From Ilumatobacteraceae bacterium (GTDB taxonomy: Bacteria; Actinomycetota; Acidimicrobiia; Acidimicrobiales; Ilumatobacteraceae): 44,906 nt of DNA. The stretch lies in contig JALHOG010000024.1 in the NCBI GenBank assembly GCA_022843125.1, forward strand, positions 1-44,906, written 5' to 3'. The position numbers and the translations under genes were made by a program. A model generated the notes under the pieces. That model searched no databases. It was not told where the DNA came from and saw only the letters and a list, made by a program, of their open reading frames with translations. Shown one piece after another: positions 34,119 through 42,393 of the stretch; position 1 is the stretch's first letter, and each line of letters starts with the position of its first letter.

Positions 34119-35090
34119 TCAGACGACGAACATGTCTTCTTTGGACCAGGCCGGGGCAGCCACACGGGCGGCGGCGGCATGGGCCATGTAGGTGAGGTGG
34201 TCGGTGCCCTCGGGCACCTCCTTCGGGATGATCCCGTTCACCTTCTGGGTCTTGAAGACGGTGCCGGGCGCGAGGTCCATGAACGGGAACTCGGGCTCGG
34301 TGCAGCCGAGACACGGCATGCCGGCGCGGGTCTTCGAGCTCTGCCGGTTCCACAGGATCCGGTTGCACGGCGAGTGCGTCATCGGGCCACGGCAGCCGAA
34401 CTCGTAGAAGAGGCAGCCGGTGCGGGTGCCCTCACCGAACGAGAGCGTCGACTGCTTGTACTCGAAGAACTGCACCCGGGTGCACCCGGTCTGGGTGAAC
34501 GTCTTGAAGAACGTCTGTGGGCGGTGCAGGTCGTCGAGGGCGATGTCGGCGGTGCGGCCGGTGGCGAGCGCGACGAGGATCTGGGTGATCCAGTCGGGGT
34601 GTGCGGGGCAGCCAGGGATGTTGATGACCGGCAGGCCGGCCTTCGACACGAAGTCGGGCCCGAGGAAGCCGCCCTTGGAGCGCTTGTGGAACTGCAGCCC
34701 CGTCGACGACGTGGGGTTCGGTTCGGCGGCGGGGATGCCGCCCCAGCAGGCGCAGTCGCCGATGGCGACGACGATGCTGGCCGCGGCGGCGAGCTCCTCG
34801 ACCCACTCTTTCATCGGGCGGTCGGCGAAGATGTTGTAGCGACCGGTGCCGTTCGGGCCCTCGATGACGGTGCCCTCGAACACGAAGATGTCCATCTCAC
34901 GGGCGCCGCTCGCGCAGTCGCGGAAGATCTTCTGGGCGTTCTCGCCGAGTTCCATGCCGAGCGACGGGTGCCAGATGATGTCGAGGCCGAAGTCGACGAT
35001 CAGGTCGACGACGTTCGGTTCGTCGGCGTTGAGGAACGACATGGTGTTGCCACTGCATGCCCCTCCGTGCAGCCAGAGCACTGATGCCAT
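34119..35090 (-). CDS. hucS: [NiFe] hydrogenase small subunit, group 2a (Huc type)
   Basis: A 323-residue iron-sulphur subunit with no Tat signal; the protein starts directly at the fold (MASVLWLHGGACSGNTMSFLN). The first proximal-cluster motif C12-S-G-N15 lacks the second Cys of the common CxGC, which fits the three [3Fe-4S] clusters reported for mycobacterial Huc. Further cluster motifs are visible in IGDCACWGG, NIPGCPAHPD, GCLFYEFGCRGPMTHSPCN and GMPCLGCTEPEFPF. The C-terminal EDMFVV is like other group 2a subunits. It wires electrons from the large subunit to the quinone pool or a carrier. AGAGGGGA lies about eight bases before the ATG. Confidence 0.95.
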   Translation of the reverse strand: MASVLWLHGGACSGNTMSFLNADEPNVVDLIVDFGLDIIWHPSLGMELGENAQKIFRDCASGAREMDIFVFEGTVIEGPNGTGRYNIFADRPMKEWVEELAAAASIVVAIGDCACWGGIPAAEPNPTSSTGLQFHKRSKGGFLGPDFVSKAGLPVINIPGCPAHPDWITQILVALATGRTADIALDDLHRPQTFFKTFTQTGCTRVQFFEYKQSTLSFGEGTRTGCLFYEFGCRGPMTHSPCNRILWNRQSSKTRAGMPCLGCTEPEFPFMDLAPGTVFKTQKVNGIIPKEVPEGTDHLTYMAHAAAARVAAPAWSKEDMFVV

Positions 35091-35178
35091 CTGCGGGTCC
35101 CCTCTTCAGGTTCGTTCTGGGTGGGTGTGTTCGTGTGTGCGGGTGTGTGGGTTCGTCGTCAGCCGGCGTTGCGCCGGG

Positions 35179-35697
35179 TCACATGCGGCGCCCGAGCGCC
35201 CGGGCGATCTCGATCAGCAGGCCGAGGCCGCGCTGGACCTCCGGCTCCTTCATCGCCTTGAGGGCCCCGAGCGGGCCCTTCACCTCGGTGTGGTTGCGGC
35301 GGGCGGTCTCGGCACCCTCCACCGCGGCCTCGCTCAGCATCGACAGCAGGTCGATCGTCGCGGGCTGGGTCATCGCACTGCCGAGCACTTGGCGCAGCGC
35401 CGGAGCAGCCTCGACGAGTTCGCTCGTGACGGTACGAAGATCGGCCAGGGTGGGCGCGCCCTCCGGGCGCGACGCGCTGACGGTGCGGATGTCGTTGATC
35501 CCCTCGGCGAGCGAGTCGACGATCATCTCACCACGGCTGATGAAGCCGCTCAGGCCGAGCACCAGGGTCGACAGCAGCTCGGCGTTGTCGAGCAGGGTGA
35601 CCAGCGACGCAGCGACCGCCGGGTCGTTGAGACGCTCGGCGACCGCATCGATCGGCTCGGCCGAACGGGTCGACGCGACAGCATCCGTCACGGTCAT
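35179..35697 (-). CDS. DUF1641-like protein, first gene of the hydrogenase operon (possible HucM counterpart)
   Basis: A 172-residue, mainly helical protein without cysteines or a signal peptide. Its C-terminal block (KEPEVQRGLGLLIEIARALGRRM) resembles the DUF1641 family, which accompanies several redox enzymes. It is encoded immediately upstream of the small subunit, the place where mycobacteria encode HucM, the stalk that links Huc dimers to the membrane. A structural or membrane-attachment role is therefore plausible but not shown, and I cannot confirm sequence relation to HucM. AGGGGGCC-type purine-rich sequence precedes the ATG. It heads the 15-gene operon. Confidence 0.75.
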   Translation of the reverse strand: MTVTDAVASTRSAEPIDAVAERLNDPAVAASLVTLLDNAELLSTLVLGLSGFISRGEMIVDSLAEGINDIRTVSASRPEGAPTLADLRTVTSELVEAAPALRQVLGSAMTQPATIDLLSMLSEAAVEGAETARRNHTEVKGPLGALKAMKEPEVQRGLGLLIEIARALGRRM

Positions 35698-35775
35698 GGG
35701 GCCCCCTTGCGTTGCGATTCGGAGTGGATCCCTCCCCAGGGATCTTCGATCACCGTAGGCCGACGGACGTCGGCT

Positions 35776-35859
35776 GACTATCCGGTGTGCGAAGCGGTTG
35801 TCCTCCAGGTGTACATTGCGCGCCGAACGACTATCCGATGTGCGCTCGAGTCATCCGAT
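35776..35859. promoter_or_regulatory. Repeated operator-like sites in the hydrogenase/AraC divergent promoter
   Basis: GACTATCCGGTGTGCG (35776-35791) and GACTATCCGATGTGCG (35829-35844) differ at one base, and a third related core CATCCGAT lies at 35852-35859. Cores start 53 and 20 bases apart, close to five and two helical turns. Direct, phased repeats of this length are typical of AraC-family binding sites, and an AraC-type gene begins at 35914. The gap (35698-35913) also must hold the promoter of the hydrogenase operon. Confidence 0.6.
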
Positions 35860-35913
35860 TGACGCCGCATCGTCATCTGCCAGGATTCGCACCGTGACCA
35901 GAGGGAGCCGACC

Positions 35914-36972
35914 GTGACCGGCAAGATGACCCGCCTCCACACCCTCAATGCGATCCGCACGCACCAGCGGCCACAACCGCGTCTCAAGCCGCGAGGCCTG
36001 CCCCCTGCGCTCGCGTCGCATGCGGTGTGGGCAGCCGGTAACCCCGCCGAGGCAGCGCTGTTCGGGCGCGATCTGCTCGGCACGCACCGGGTGCACATCG
36101 CCGGACGCGACGCGGGTGCGTTCTCGGCGTCGTTCCACGGCACCCTCGTACGCGACGTCACCCTTGGGTACCTCGACTACGCGACCGCGGTCCGGGTCGA
36201 GGTGCACGAGCTCGCCGACGACCAACTCGTGATCGTGCCCGCGAGCGGCACCTCGCGGCTCACCAATCTCGGCGTCACGGTCCACGCCACACCGGTCAGT
36301 GCCGCCGTGCCCGTGCCCGGCACGCCGATGACCCTCGAGTGCGACGCCGACGCAGCGCACGTCGTGGTGCGCATCGAGCGCGCGGCGCTGGAGCTGCACC
36401 TCAGCCGGCTGCTCGGCCGCACCCTCGACCGGCCGCTCGAGTTCGCCCCGGCGTTCGACCTGTCCGCGCCCAGCTCGAGCCGCTGGAACTTCGCGGTACA
36501 GATGCTGCACGCCGAGCTGTACGACCGCGACACCCTCCTCCATCACGGCGTCGGCCTCGGCCAACTCGAGGAGTTCCTGATGAGCTCGCTGCTGTACTGC
36601 CAGCGGTCGAACTACTCCGACGTGCTCACCACGGCACGCCGCCCCGAGCGCCACGCAGTGCGGGTCGCTCGCGATTTCATCGATCGGAATCTGGCCCGGT
36701 CGCTGACCGTCGGCGAGATCGCGGCCGCGTCCGGCGTGAGCGTGCGCACCCTGCAGAACCAGTTCTCCGACGACCTCGACCAGACCCTCACCGGCTACCT
36801 GCGCAACCGCCGACTCGATCGCGCCCGAGCCGACCTTGCCGACACCCCGCCGAACAGCGGCATCACCGTCACCGACATCGCGACCCGCTGGGGCTTCACC
36901 CACCTCGGACGCTTCGCGGTCGTCTACCGCGCCCGCTTCGGCGAGTCCCCCAGCGAGACCCTCCGCAGCTGA
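35914..36972 (+). CDS. AraC-family transcriptional regulator next to the hydrogenase operon
   Basis: A 352-residue regulator. The N-terminal two thirds is an AraC-binding-like domain (about residues 30-215, with HRVHIAGRDAGAFSASFHGT and GYLDYATAVRVEVHELADDQLVIVPASG), of the FeaR/AraC_binding_2 kind. The C-terminus has the double HTH: SLTVGEIAAASGVSVRTLQNQF and VTDIATRWGFTHLGRFAVVYRARFGESPSETLR. GAGGGAG lies about six bases before the GTG start. It is divergent from the hydrogenase operon across 216 bases holding phased repeat sites, so it probably controls both. AraC regulators are not a usual part of Huc clusters. Confidence 0.87.
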   Translation: MTGKMTRLHTLNAIRTHQRPQPRLKPRGLPPALASHAVWAAGNPAEAALFGRDLLGTHRVHIAGRDAGAFSASFHGTLVRDVTLGYLDYATAVRVEVHELADDQLVIVPASGTSRLTNLGVTVHATPVSAAVPVPGTPMTLECDADAAHVVVRIERAALELHLSRLLGRTLDRPLEFAPAFDLSAPSSSRWNFAVQMLHAELYDRDTLLHHGVGLGQLEEFLMSSLLYCQRSNYSDVLTTARRPERHAVRVARDFIDRNLARSLTVGEIAAASGVSVRTLQNQFSDDLDQTLTGYLRNRRLDRARADLADTPPNSGITVTDIATRWGFTHLGRFAVVYRARFGESPSETLRS

Positions 36973-37040
36973 CCGCCCCCATGCGCGAACCGGGAACCCT
37001 TCTCAGGAAGCATTAAGGCGTCGCGCGGACACTGGCGCCC

Positions 37041-38369
37041 GTGACACTCCTCGTCGGCCCCTCCTCGACCGATCCCGCCCCGCCCGGAGCCGCACACGGC
37101 GAGCCGAGCGGCGACGACGCACCTCCCGCGACACGGGACCGCGTGCTCGCCCTCGACGTCCTGCGTGGCATCGCCATCCTCGGCACGCTCGCCACCAACA
37201 TCGGGGCGTTCGTCTTCATCACCCGGGAACCGGTCATCAGCGGTACGGCGCAGACCGTGATCGGGTTCGCCTACGGCCTCGTCACCAACGGGTACTGGAT
37301 CGGCTTGCTCACGATCATGTTCGGCATCGGCCTGATGATCCAGCGCGAGTCGGCGGTCCGTCGCGGCGAGCCGTGGCTCGGCAGCTACCCGTGGCGGGCC
37401 GTGCTGCTCATCGTCGAGGGGTTCCTCAACTACCTGTTCGTGGTGCCGTTCGACGTCCTCATGGGATACGGACTCACGGCGCTGGTGATCTGCGTCGTGC
37501 TGACCACGCCGAGACGCGTGCAGAACGTCGTGCTCGCCCTCGGCCTCGTCGCCCATGTCGCGCACCTCGTCTACGTCTCGGTCCGCGACAACGCGATGTT
37601 CGAGCGCTTCTCCCGTACCGACGAGCGCGGCCGGCTGGCGCGCGACAAGCTCCTCGACGAGTTCGGCGGCGGCGTCACCGGCGACCTCAGCATGGGGTAC
37701 TGGGCGACGGTCCAGATGAACATCGACATGTTCTGGAGCGGCGGCCGCGCCGAGATCCCGATCATGTTCCTCATGGGGATCGGCGTGTTCCTGATCGGGG
37801 CCCGCCTCTGGGAAGCCGGGCTCTTCACCCGCGACGGAGCGAGGCTGCGCAAGCGGGTCATGTGGGTCGGCCTCGGCATCGGGCTCCCGCTGGACTGGGG
37901 GATGAGGACGTGGCAGACCTTCGGCGAGTCGGCGCCCTGGTGGTCGCACACCTTCGTCCGCTACGGGACGGCCACCGTCGTGGCCTTCGGGGTGCTCGCG
38001 CTCGTCGCCCACTTCTACGCAGGGCGCGAACGAACCGGGCGCGTGGGTTCGATGCTCGCACTGGTCGGACGGATGGCGCTGTCGACCTACCTCCTGCAGA
38101 ACATCCTCGGTGTGGTGCTGTTCAGCACGTTCGCTCTCGACCTCGGCTCCAAGGTCCCGTTCAGCCTGGGCATCCTCGATCTGGTGATCGGCACCGCGTT
38201 GATCGGCGCCATCCTGATCGTCTTCGCCAAGCTGTGGCTGAGTCGCTTCGAGCGAGGCCCGATGGAGTCGATCAGTCACGCCGCCCACGGGTGGCTCGTC
38301 CGCAACACCACCGAGCGGGTGCTGGCCCGTCGCCGGGCCAAGCTGGTGGCGCCCGCCGATCACGGGTGA
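37041..38369 (+). CDS. DUF418/YeiB-type membrane protein
   Basis: A 442-residue polytopic membrane protein with about nine to ten hydrophobic segments. It has the family hallmark RVLALDVLRGIAILGTLATNI after a 32-residue Pro/Ala-rich cytoplasmic leader, and the C-terminal DUF418 block (FVRYGTATVVAFGVLALVA, GRMALSTYLLQNILGVVLFS, FAKLWLSRFERGPMESI). DUF418 proteins are proposed transporters or membrane acyl-modifying proteins with no settled role. GTG 37041 is used. A stem-loop starts at its stop codon, so it is probably separate from the two-component genes that follow. Confidence 0.85.
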   Translation: MTLLVGPSSTDPAPPGAAHGEPSGDDAPPATRDRVLALDVLRGIAILGTLATNIGAFVFITREPVISGTAQTVIGFAYGLVTNGYWIGLLTIMFGIGLMIQRESAVRRGEPWLGSYPWRAVLLIVEGFLNYLFVVPFDVLMGYGLTALVICVVLTTPRRVQNVVLALGLVAHVAHLVYVSVRDNAMFERFSRTDERGRLARDKLLDEFGGGVTGDLSMGYWATVQMNIDMFWSGGRAEIPIMFLMGIGVFLIGARLWEAGLFTRDGARLRKRVMWVGLGIGLPLDWGMRTWQTFGESAPWWSHTFVRYGTATVVAFGVLALVAHFYAGRERTGRVGSMLALVGRMALSTYLLQNILGVVLFSTFALDLGSKVPFSLGILDLVIGTALIGAILIVFAKLWLSRFERGPMESISHAAHGWLVRNTTERVLARRRAKLVAPADHG

Positions 38370-38402
38370 TCGGGCCGCCGGGCTCAACCCGGGGACCCGA
38401 TC
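38368..38402 (+). terminator. Interrupted stem-loop after the DUF418 gene
   Basis: Outer arms GATCGGG (38368-38374) and CCCGATC (38396-38402) enclose an inner stem CCGGG/CCCGG (38378-38382 and 38388-38392) with a CTCAA loop. It has no T-run. It probably ends or attenuates transcription ahead of the response-regulator gene at 38437. Confidence 0.5.
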
Positions 38403-38436
38403 GGCCGATTCCCGTCCGGATGGGAGTGATGCAGAC

Positions 38437-39102
38437 GTGAGAGTGCTGGTGATCGAGGACGAAGAGCGACTCGCCCGATCGATCGCCCGCGCCCTGCAGG
38501 ACTCCGGCATGTCGGTCGACATCGCCGCCGACGGCCGGACCGGGTTGTGGCGGGCCCGGGAGATGCCCTACGACGCGATCACACTCGACCGGATGCTCCC
38601 CGACATCGCAGGGGAAGAGCTGTGCCGGACGCTGCGTTCGGAAGGGTGCTCGACACCGATCCTGATGCTGACCGCACTCACCACCGAGGGTGAGGAGCTC
38701 GACGGCTTCGATGCCGGCGCCGACGACTACCTCCGCAAACCCTTCAGCCCCGCAGTGTTGGTCGCAAGGCTGCGCTCCCTCTCCCGCCGGGGTCCGGTCA
38801 GCCCCTCCGTGCTGCACGTCGACGACCTCGCCGTCGACCCGCGCCTCATGACCTGCACCCGAGCGGGGACCGACATCGCGCTGACCGCTCGCGAGTTCGC
38901 CGTGCTCGAGGCGCTGGTTCGTCGGAGCCCGGCGGTCGTGTCCAAACGGGAGCTGCTCGACCTGGTGTGGGGATTCGAGTTCGACGGTGACCCGGCGATC
39001 GTCGAGGTGTACATCAGCTACCTCCGCCGCAAGGTCGACCGTGGCGCCGACCGCTCGCTCATCCACACACTGCGGGGAGCCGGCTACAGGGTGGGCGGAT
39101 GA
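38437..39102 (+). CDS. OmpR/PhoB-type response regulator
   Basis: A 221-residue regulator with a receiver domain (VLVIEDEERLA, phospho-acceptor Asp in AITLDRMLPDI, Thr in MLTALTT, Lys in LRKPFSP) and a C-terminal winged helix (LTAREFAVLEALVRRSPAVVSKRELLDLVWG, VEVYISYLRRKVDR, TLRGAGYRVGG). GGGAG lies about 11 bases before the GTG. It overlaps the sensor kinase gene by four bases (ATGA), so the two form a cognate pair. The target genes are unknown; DUF418 upstream is one candidate. Confidence 0.9.
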   Translation: MRVLVIEDEERLARSIARALQDSGMSVDIAADGRTGLWRAREMPYDAITLDRMLPDIAGEELCRTLRSEGCSTPILMLTALTTEGEELDGFDAGADDYLRKPFSPAVLVARLRSLSRRGPVSPSVLHVDDLAVDPRLMTCTRAGTDIALTAREFAVLEALVRRSPAVVSKRELLDLVWGFEFDGDPAIVEVYISYLRRKVDRGADRSLIHTLRGAGYRVGG

Positions 39103-40574
39103 TCGGGCGGCCACCGTGGCCCGTGCTGTCGTTGCGGCTCCGCACCTCGTTGGTGGCGGCCGTCGTGTCGGCGGTGGGCGTGGCCGTGCTCGCCACCGCC
39201 GGCTTGTCCGAGATCGAACGGCTGCTGGTCGACGACCGGATCGACTCGGTCGAGCTCGACCTCGACGAGTGGTTGAGCTCGCCCGTGATCGTCGCCGACG
39301 CTGACGAGTCGCTGATCGGCGACTACGGGCTCGACATGGTGGCCGAGCGCATCGCGCGGCCACCGGCGCCGGGGTCGGCGCACGAGCTGCTCCTGGAGGA
39401 GCTGGGCCGAACCGCCGGCGACCCGATCACCGCGTTCATCGACGTCGAGACGGCCGCACTGCTCGACGGGGGTGCTGTCACCATCGTGCCGCTCGACTCC
39501 GTGACCGGCCCGTTCGTCGACCTCGCGGTGCTGTACCACATCGTCGATCCGATCCCCATGGTGCGATCCGAGAACCTCACCCGGGAGGACCTCGAGCTGA
39601 GCCGGATCCCGTTCCGGGGCGAGGAGCTCGTGGCCGGCGCCTTCGTCGGCGACATCCGTGACCTCGTGGGGACGATGTCCAGGTGGGCCGCGTTGTGGGC
39701 TCCGGCCGCGGTCGCGTTCGCCTTCGCCATCACGTGGCTGTTCACCGGGCTCGCCCTCCGCCCGGTCGGTGCGATGACCGGTCGAGTGGCCGCCATCACC
39801 CCCGACGCGGCACGCCGCGGCGAACGCGTCCCCGTGCCCGGGTCTCGCGACGAGTTGTCCGCCCTGGCCGAGCGCTTCAACCAGCTGATCGACCAGATCG
39901 TCGAAGGCGACCTTCGTCAACGGCGGTTCACCGCCGACGCAGGCCACGAGCTGCGCTCGCCACTGGCGGTGATCCGCAGCGAGACGGAACAGGCGCTGAC
40001 GCCCGGCTCGTCGCTCGGGCGCGAGGAGTTGGCCGAGACGGTGCTGGCCGAGACGCTCCGGCTGCAGGGGCTGGTCGAGGATCTGCTGGAGCTGGCGCGG
40101 GGCGACGAGACGGCGCCGCTCGACCGCCGGATCCCCGTCGACGTCGATGACCTGATCCTGAACGAGGTGCGTCGCCAGCGCCGACTCGCCATCGACATCT
40201 CCCGGCTCGGCGCAGGGAGGACGGTCGGCGACCCCGATCTGCTCGCCCGCGCGTTCCGCCACGTGATCGACAACGCCGTTCGCCATGCCGACGGCACCGT
40301 CGCCGTCAGCGTCGGCACCGAGCAGGATCGCGTGGTGGTGCGGGTCGACGACGACGGAACGGGCGTCGCCGAGGCGGACCGTGGGCGGATCTTCGATCGG
40401 TTCGTCCGGCTCGACGAGGGCCGCTCCCGCGATACCGGCGGATCCGGTCTCGGTCTGGCCGTGACGGCAGGCATCGTCCGCGCCCACGGTGGCGAGGTGA
40501 CGGTCGAGGACGCTCCCCTCGGTGGCGCGAGGTTCGTGATCCGGCTCCCGTCGAGCGAGACCCTCGCGAGCTGA
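39099..40574 (+). CDS. Membrane sensor histidine kinase, partner of the OmpR-type regulator
   Basis: A 491-residue kinase with two membrane helices (about residues 12-32 and 197-217) enclosing a periplasmic sensor domain of about 160 residues, then HAMP (LALRPVGAMTGRVAAI), HisKA with phospho-acceptor His in FTADAGHELRSPLAVIRSETE, and HATPase with N-box HVIDNAVRHA, G1 DDDGTGV and G2 GGSGLGLAV. The stimulus is unknown. Layout and spacing are of the common PhoR/CutS-like actinobacterial type. Confidence 0.9.
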   Translation: MIGRPPWPVLSLRLRTSLVAAVVSAVGVAVLATAGLSEIERLLVDDRIDSVELDLDEWLSSPVIVADADESLIGDYGLDMVAERIARPPAPGSAHELLLEELGRTAGDPITAFIDVETAALLDGGAVTIVPLDSVTGPFVDLAVLYHIVDPIPMVRSENLTREDLELSRIPFRGEELVAGAFVGDIRDLVGTMSRWAALWAPAAVAFAFAITWLFTGLALRPVGAMTGRVAAITPDAARRGERVPVPGSRDELSALAERFNQLIDQIVEGDLRQRRFTADAGHELRSPLAVIRSETEQALTPGSSLGREELAETVLAETLRLQGLVEDLLELARGDETAPLDRRIPVDVDDLILNEVRRQRRLAIDISRLGAGRTVGDPDLLARAFRHVIDNAVRHADGTVAVSVGTEQDRVVVRVDDDGTGVAEADRGRIFDRFVRLDEGRSRDTGGSGLGLAVTAGIVRAHGGEVTVEDAPLGGARFVIRLPSSETLAS

Positions 40575-40642
40575 CCGCCGTCACGGGATGACCCCTCAGG
40601 GGTGGGCCACTCGCGCCGATCACACCTAGAGTCGACCCTCCG

Positions 40643-41215
40643 ATGGACTCCCAGACCGAAGCGCTCACCGAAGATCCCCGCCCCGACGGGCTCCGTTCCG
40701 CACCGTCGCTGGTGCTCGTCAACACCGGGAACGGCAAGGGCAAGAGCTCGGCGGCGTTCGGGGTCATGTTGCGCGGGCTCGCGATGGACTGGAACGTCGC
40801 CGTGGTGCAGTTCATCAAGTCGTCCGACTGGAAGGTCGGCGAGGAGAAGATGGGCCGCCAGCTCGGTGTCGACTGGCACGCGTTCGGCGACGGCTTCACC
40901 TGGGATTCCGAGAATCTCGAGCAGGACAAGGCCCACGCCCGCAACGGTTGGGCGCAGGCCAAGGCGATCATCGAAGCCGGCGAGCACCAGCTCGTCATCC
41001 TCGACGAGGTCACCTACCTGTGCAGCTGGGGCTGGGTCGACGTCGACGACATCGTGTCGACCATCCGCGACCGGCCGCACCACGTCAACATCGTCGCCAC
41101 CGGCCGCGACGCCCCGCAGGCGCTGATCGAGGTCGCCGACACGGTCACCGAGATGACCGAGGTCAAGCACGCGTACAAGTCCGGCATCCGCGCCAAGCGC
41201 GGCATCGACTACTGA
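40643..41215 (+). CDS. cobO: Cob(I)yrinic acid a,c-diamide adenosyltransferase
   Basis: A 190-residue BtuR/CobO-type ATP:corrinoid adenosyltransferase. P-loop-like NTGNGKGKSSAAFG, VVQFIKS, WDSENLEQD, VILDEVTYLCSWGW, NIVATGRDAP and the C-terminal KHAYKSGIRAKRGIDY are all conserved. It forms the Co-C bond of adenosylcobalamin. No other cobalamin gene is in view, so it may serve salvage or complete a pathway encoded elsewhere. A TAGAGT -10-like element ends ten bases before the ATG, suggesting a very short leader. Confidence 0.93.
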   Translation: MDSQTEALTEDPRPDGLRSAPSLVLVNTGNGKGKSSAAFGVMLRGLAMDWNVAVVQFIKSSDWKVGEEKMGRQLGVDWHAFGDGFTWDSENLEQDKAHARNGWAQAKAIIEAGEHQLVILDEVTYLCSWGWVDVDDIVSTIRDRPHHVNIVATGRDAPQALIEVADTVTEMTEVKHAYKSGIRAKRGIDY

Positions 41216-41224
41216 CACCGGCCG

Positions 41225-41692
41225 ATGAGCAAGTCGGGATCTGCCATCGCCGCATGGGTGGCCGAGCGAGCCCGGCCGGGCGAGCAGCTCGTGACGTGGG
41301 TGGTGCTCGGCTACGGCAAGCCACCCGACTACGTCGAGCGCCATCCGATGGACGAGTACGTCGCCCGCATCGGGGTTGCCTCGTCCGATCAGCTGCTGCC
41401 GACGCAGCAGACGGGGTTCGCCGCCATCACCGACCGTCGCGTGCTGGTCGGCAGCCAGGGCGGGATGTTCGGGTTCAAGCCCAAGCATCTCGAGTTCGAG
41501 GAACCGCTCGACACGTTCCGCCTGGCGTGGTTCGACCAGCGTCGCAGCGTGGCCGACGAACGTCACCTGCTGTTCCGGTTCGGCGACCACCGCTGGATGC
41601 GCCGCTCCGCGATGGTGCACGAGCGGACGAACGTCGACCCCTTCATCGCCGCCCTCGGCCCACGCGCCGTCGGCATCCCGAACCCCGGCTGA
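41225..41692 (+). CDS. Small PH-like hypothetical protein
   Basis: A 155-residue soluble protein of alternating strands (FAAITDRRVLVGSQGGMFGFKPKHLEFEEPLDTFRLAWFDQR, RHLLFRFGDHRWMRRSAM) that resembles a bacterial PH-like domain, in which ITDRRVL is a frequent signature. Nothing points to an enzyme. It starts nine bases after cobO, probably on the same transcript. A decayed copy of its last 19 residues is found 566 bases downstream, so the region once held a paralogue. Confidence 0.65.
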   Translation: MSKSGSAIAAWVAERARPGEQLVTWVVLGYGKPPDYVERHPMDEYVARIGVASSDQLLPTQQTGFAAITDRRVLVGSQGGMFGFKPKHLEFEEPLDTFRLAWFDQRRSVADERHLLFRFGDHRWMRRSAMVHERTNVDPFIAALGPRAVGIPNPG

Positions 41693-41712
41693 TCAGTCGG
41701 GTGCGTGCGCCG

Positions 41713-42195
41713 ATGAGTTCTCACGTGCACGATGACGAAGGGGTGGTTCGCGCATCATTTCTGACGATGTGCTCGATGTTCGTAGATCAGACCATCTGGA
41801 TCCTGTTTCCGGCGGCGTTCGCCGCGATCGCGGTCAGTATGGTCATTCCTGGTTGGGTGGGTGGCATGGCCTGCGCAGCGCTCGTGCTGTTCGGCATCAT
41901 TCGTTGCTCGATCATGCGAGTTGTTGTCGACGGGCAGCAGGTCGTGGTTGCCAATGCTCTGCGCACCTATCGATTCGAGAAGGACCAGATCGCAGGCTGC
42001 GACGTGGTCGCTGTCCGGAACCTGCCTCCACGACTGCGCCTCTCGGTGGACACCGAGGAAGGCCGACGCTCCTTCAATCTCGACGCCACAGGCCGGCTTT
42101 CCAGACGCGCACGTCGGCGTGTTGCCGATCAACTCGTGCTGTTGGGAGTCGTCAACCATCGCTGCGCGCGTGACTATGCCGAGATGCGGTACTGA
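41713..42195 (+). CDS. Small membrane protein with PH-like cytoplasmic part
   Basis: A 160-residue protein with two adjacent membrane helices near the N-terminus (TIWILFPAAFAAIAVSMVIPGWVGGMACAALVLFGII read as two segments) and a following strand-rich domain (MRVVVDGQQVVVANALRTYRFEKDQIAGCDVV) of the bPH type that often follows a helix pair. The basic C-terminus includes RLSRRARRRVADQLV. The first part of the gene has less GC-rich codons than its neighbours (TTT, ATT, GTA and TTC tracts), a possible sign of transfer. Function unknown. Confidence 0.62.
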   Translation: MSSHVHDDEGVVRASFLTMCSMFVDQTIWILFPAAFAAIAVSMVIPGWVGGMACAALVLFGIIRCSIMRVVVDGQQVVVANALRTYRFEKDQIAGCDVVAVRNLPPRLRLSVDTEEGRRSFNLDATGRLSRRARRRVADQLVLLGVVNHRCARDYAEMRY

Positions 42196-42314
42196 TGGTG
42201 CGGTGGCGACGGGCTCTCTGCGGACAACCTCGACGGGTTCGTGCTGCTCACGGCTGCGACGAGACCATCGCGGCGCTCGACTCGCGCGCCGTCAGCATCC
42301 CGCGCTCGGGCTGA
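42195..42314 (+). pseudogene. Relic 3' end of a paralogue of the 41225 gene
   Basis: A 39-codon frame begins at an ATG overlapping the previous stop (TGATG). Its end, translated DETIAALDSRAVSIPRSG-stop, matches the end of the protein at 41225-41692 (VDPFIAALGPRAVGIPNPG-stop) with the same IAAL, RAV and IP residues and the same stop position; a weaker match (RWRR versus RWMRR) precedes it. The simplest reading is the remains of a duplicated gene whose 5' part was lost, possibly when the 41713 gene was inserted. Translation of the short frame is possible but unproven. The rest of the stretch to 42346 shows nothing else. Confidence 0.55.
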
Positions 42315-42346
42315 TCCGTGCGGTCACCACGGCCGCCGATAGAGCT

Positions 42347-42390
42347 GTCAACCACCGTTGACGTGCCGTCTGCTGTCAATTATGGTTGAC
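42347..42390 (+). promoter_or_regulatory. Promoter with two paired operators for the small HTH gene
   Basis: Two like palindromes, GTCAAC-N4-GTTGAC (42347-42362) and GTCAAT-N4-GTTGAC (42375-42390), start 28 bases apart. Between and over them lies a promoter-like pair: TTGACG (42358-42363), a 17-base spacer and TATGGT (42381-42386). The operators overlap the -35 and -10 hexamers respectively, so binding should repress. Transcription would start at about 42393, next to the ATG at 42394, giving a leaderless mRNA. Autorepression by the encoded HTH protein is the simplest reading. Confidence 0.65.
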
Positions 42391-42393
42391 ACC

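Noticed and set aside
32373..35084. Open frame of 903 codons on the + strand opposite the hydrogenase subunits
   Set aside because: Mirror frame of hucS, hucL and the protease gene; no recognisable domain in the translation.
32481..35090. Assignment of the hydrogenase to group 1h (Hhy)
   Set aside because: Group 1h small subunits have an Asp in the proximal motif and a different start; the CSGN motif, ACSGNTMSFLN start and accessory gene set fit group 2a.
40591..40603. ACCCCT-C-AGGGGT as a terminator after the sensor kinase gene
   Set aside because: The six-base arms leave a one-base loop, so only about four pairs can form; too weak to call.
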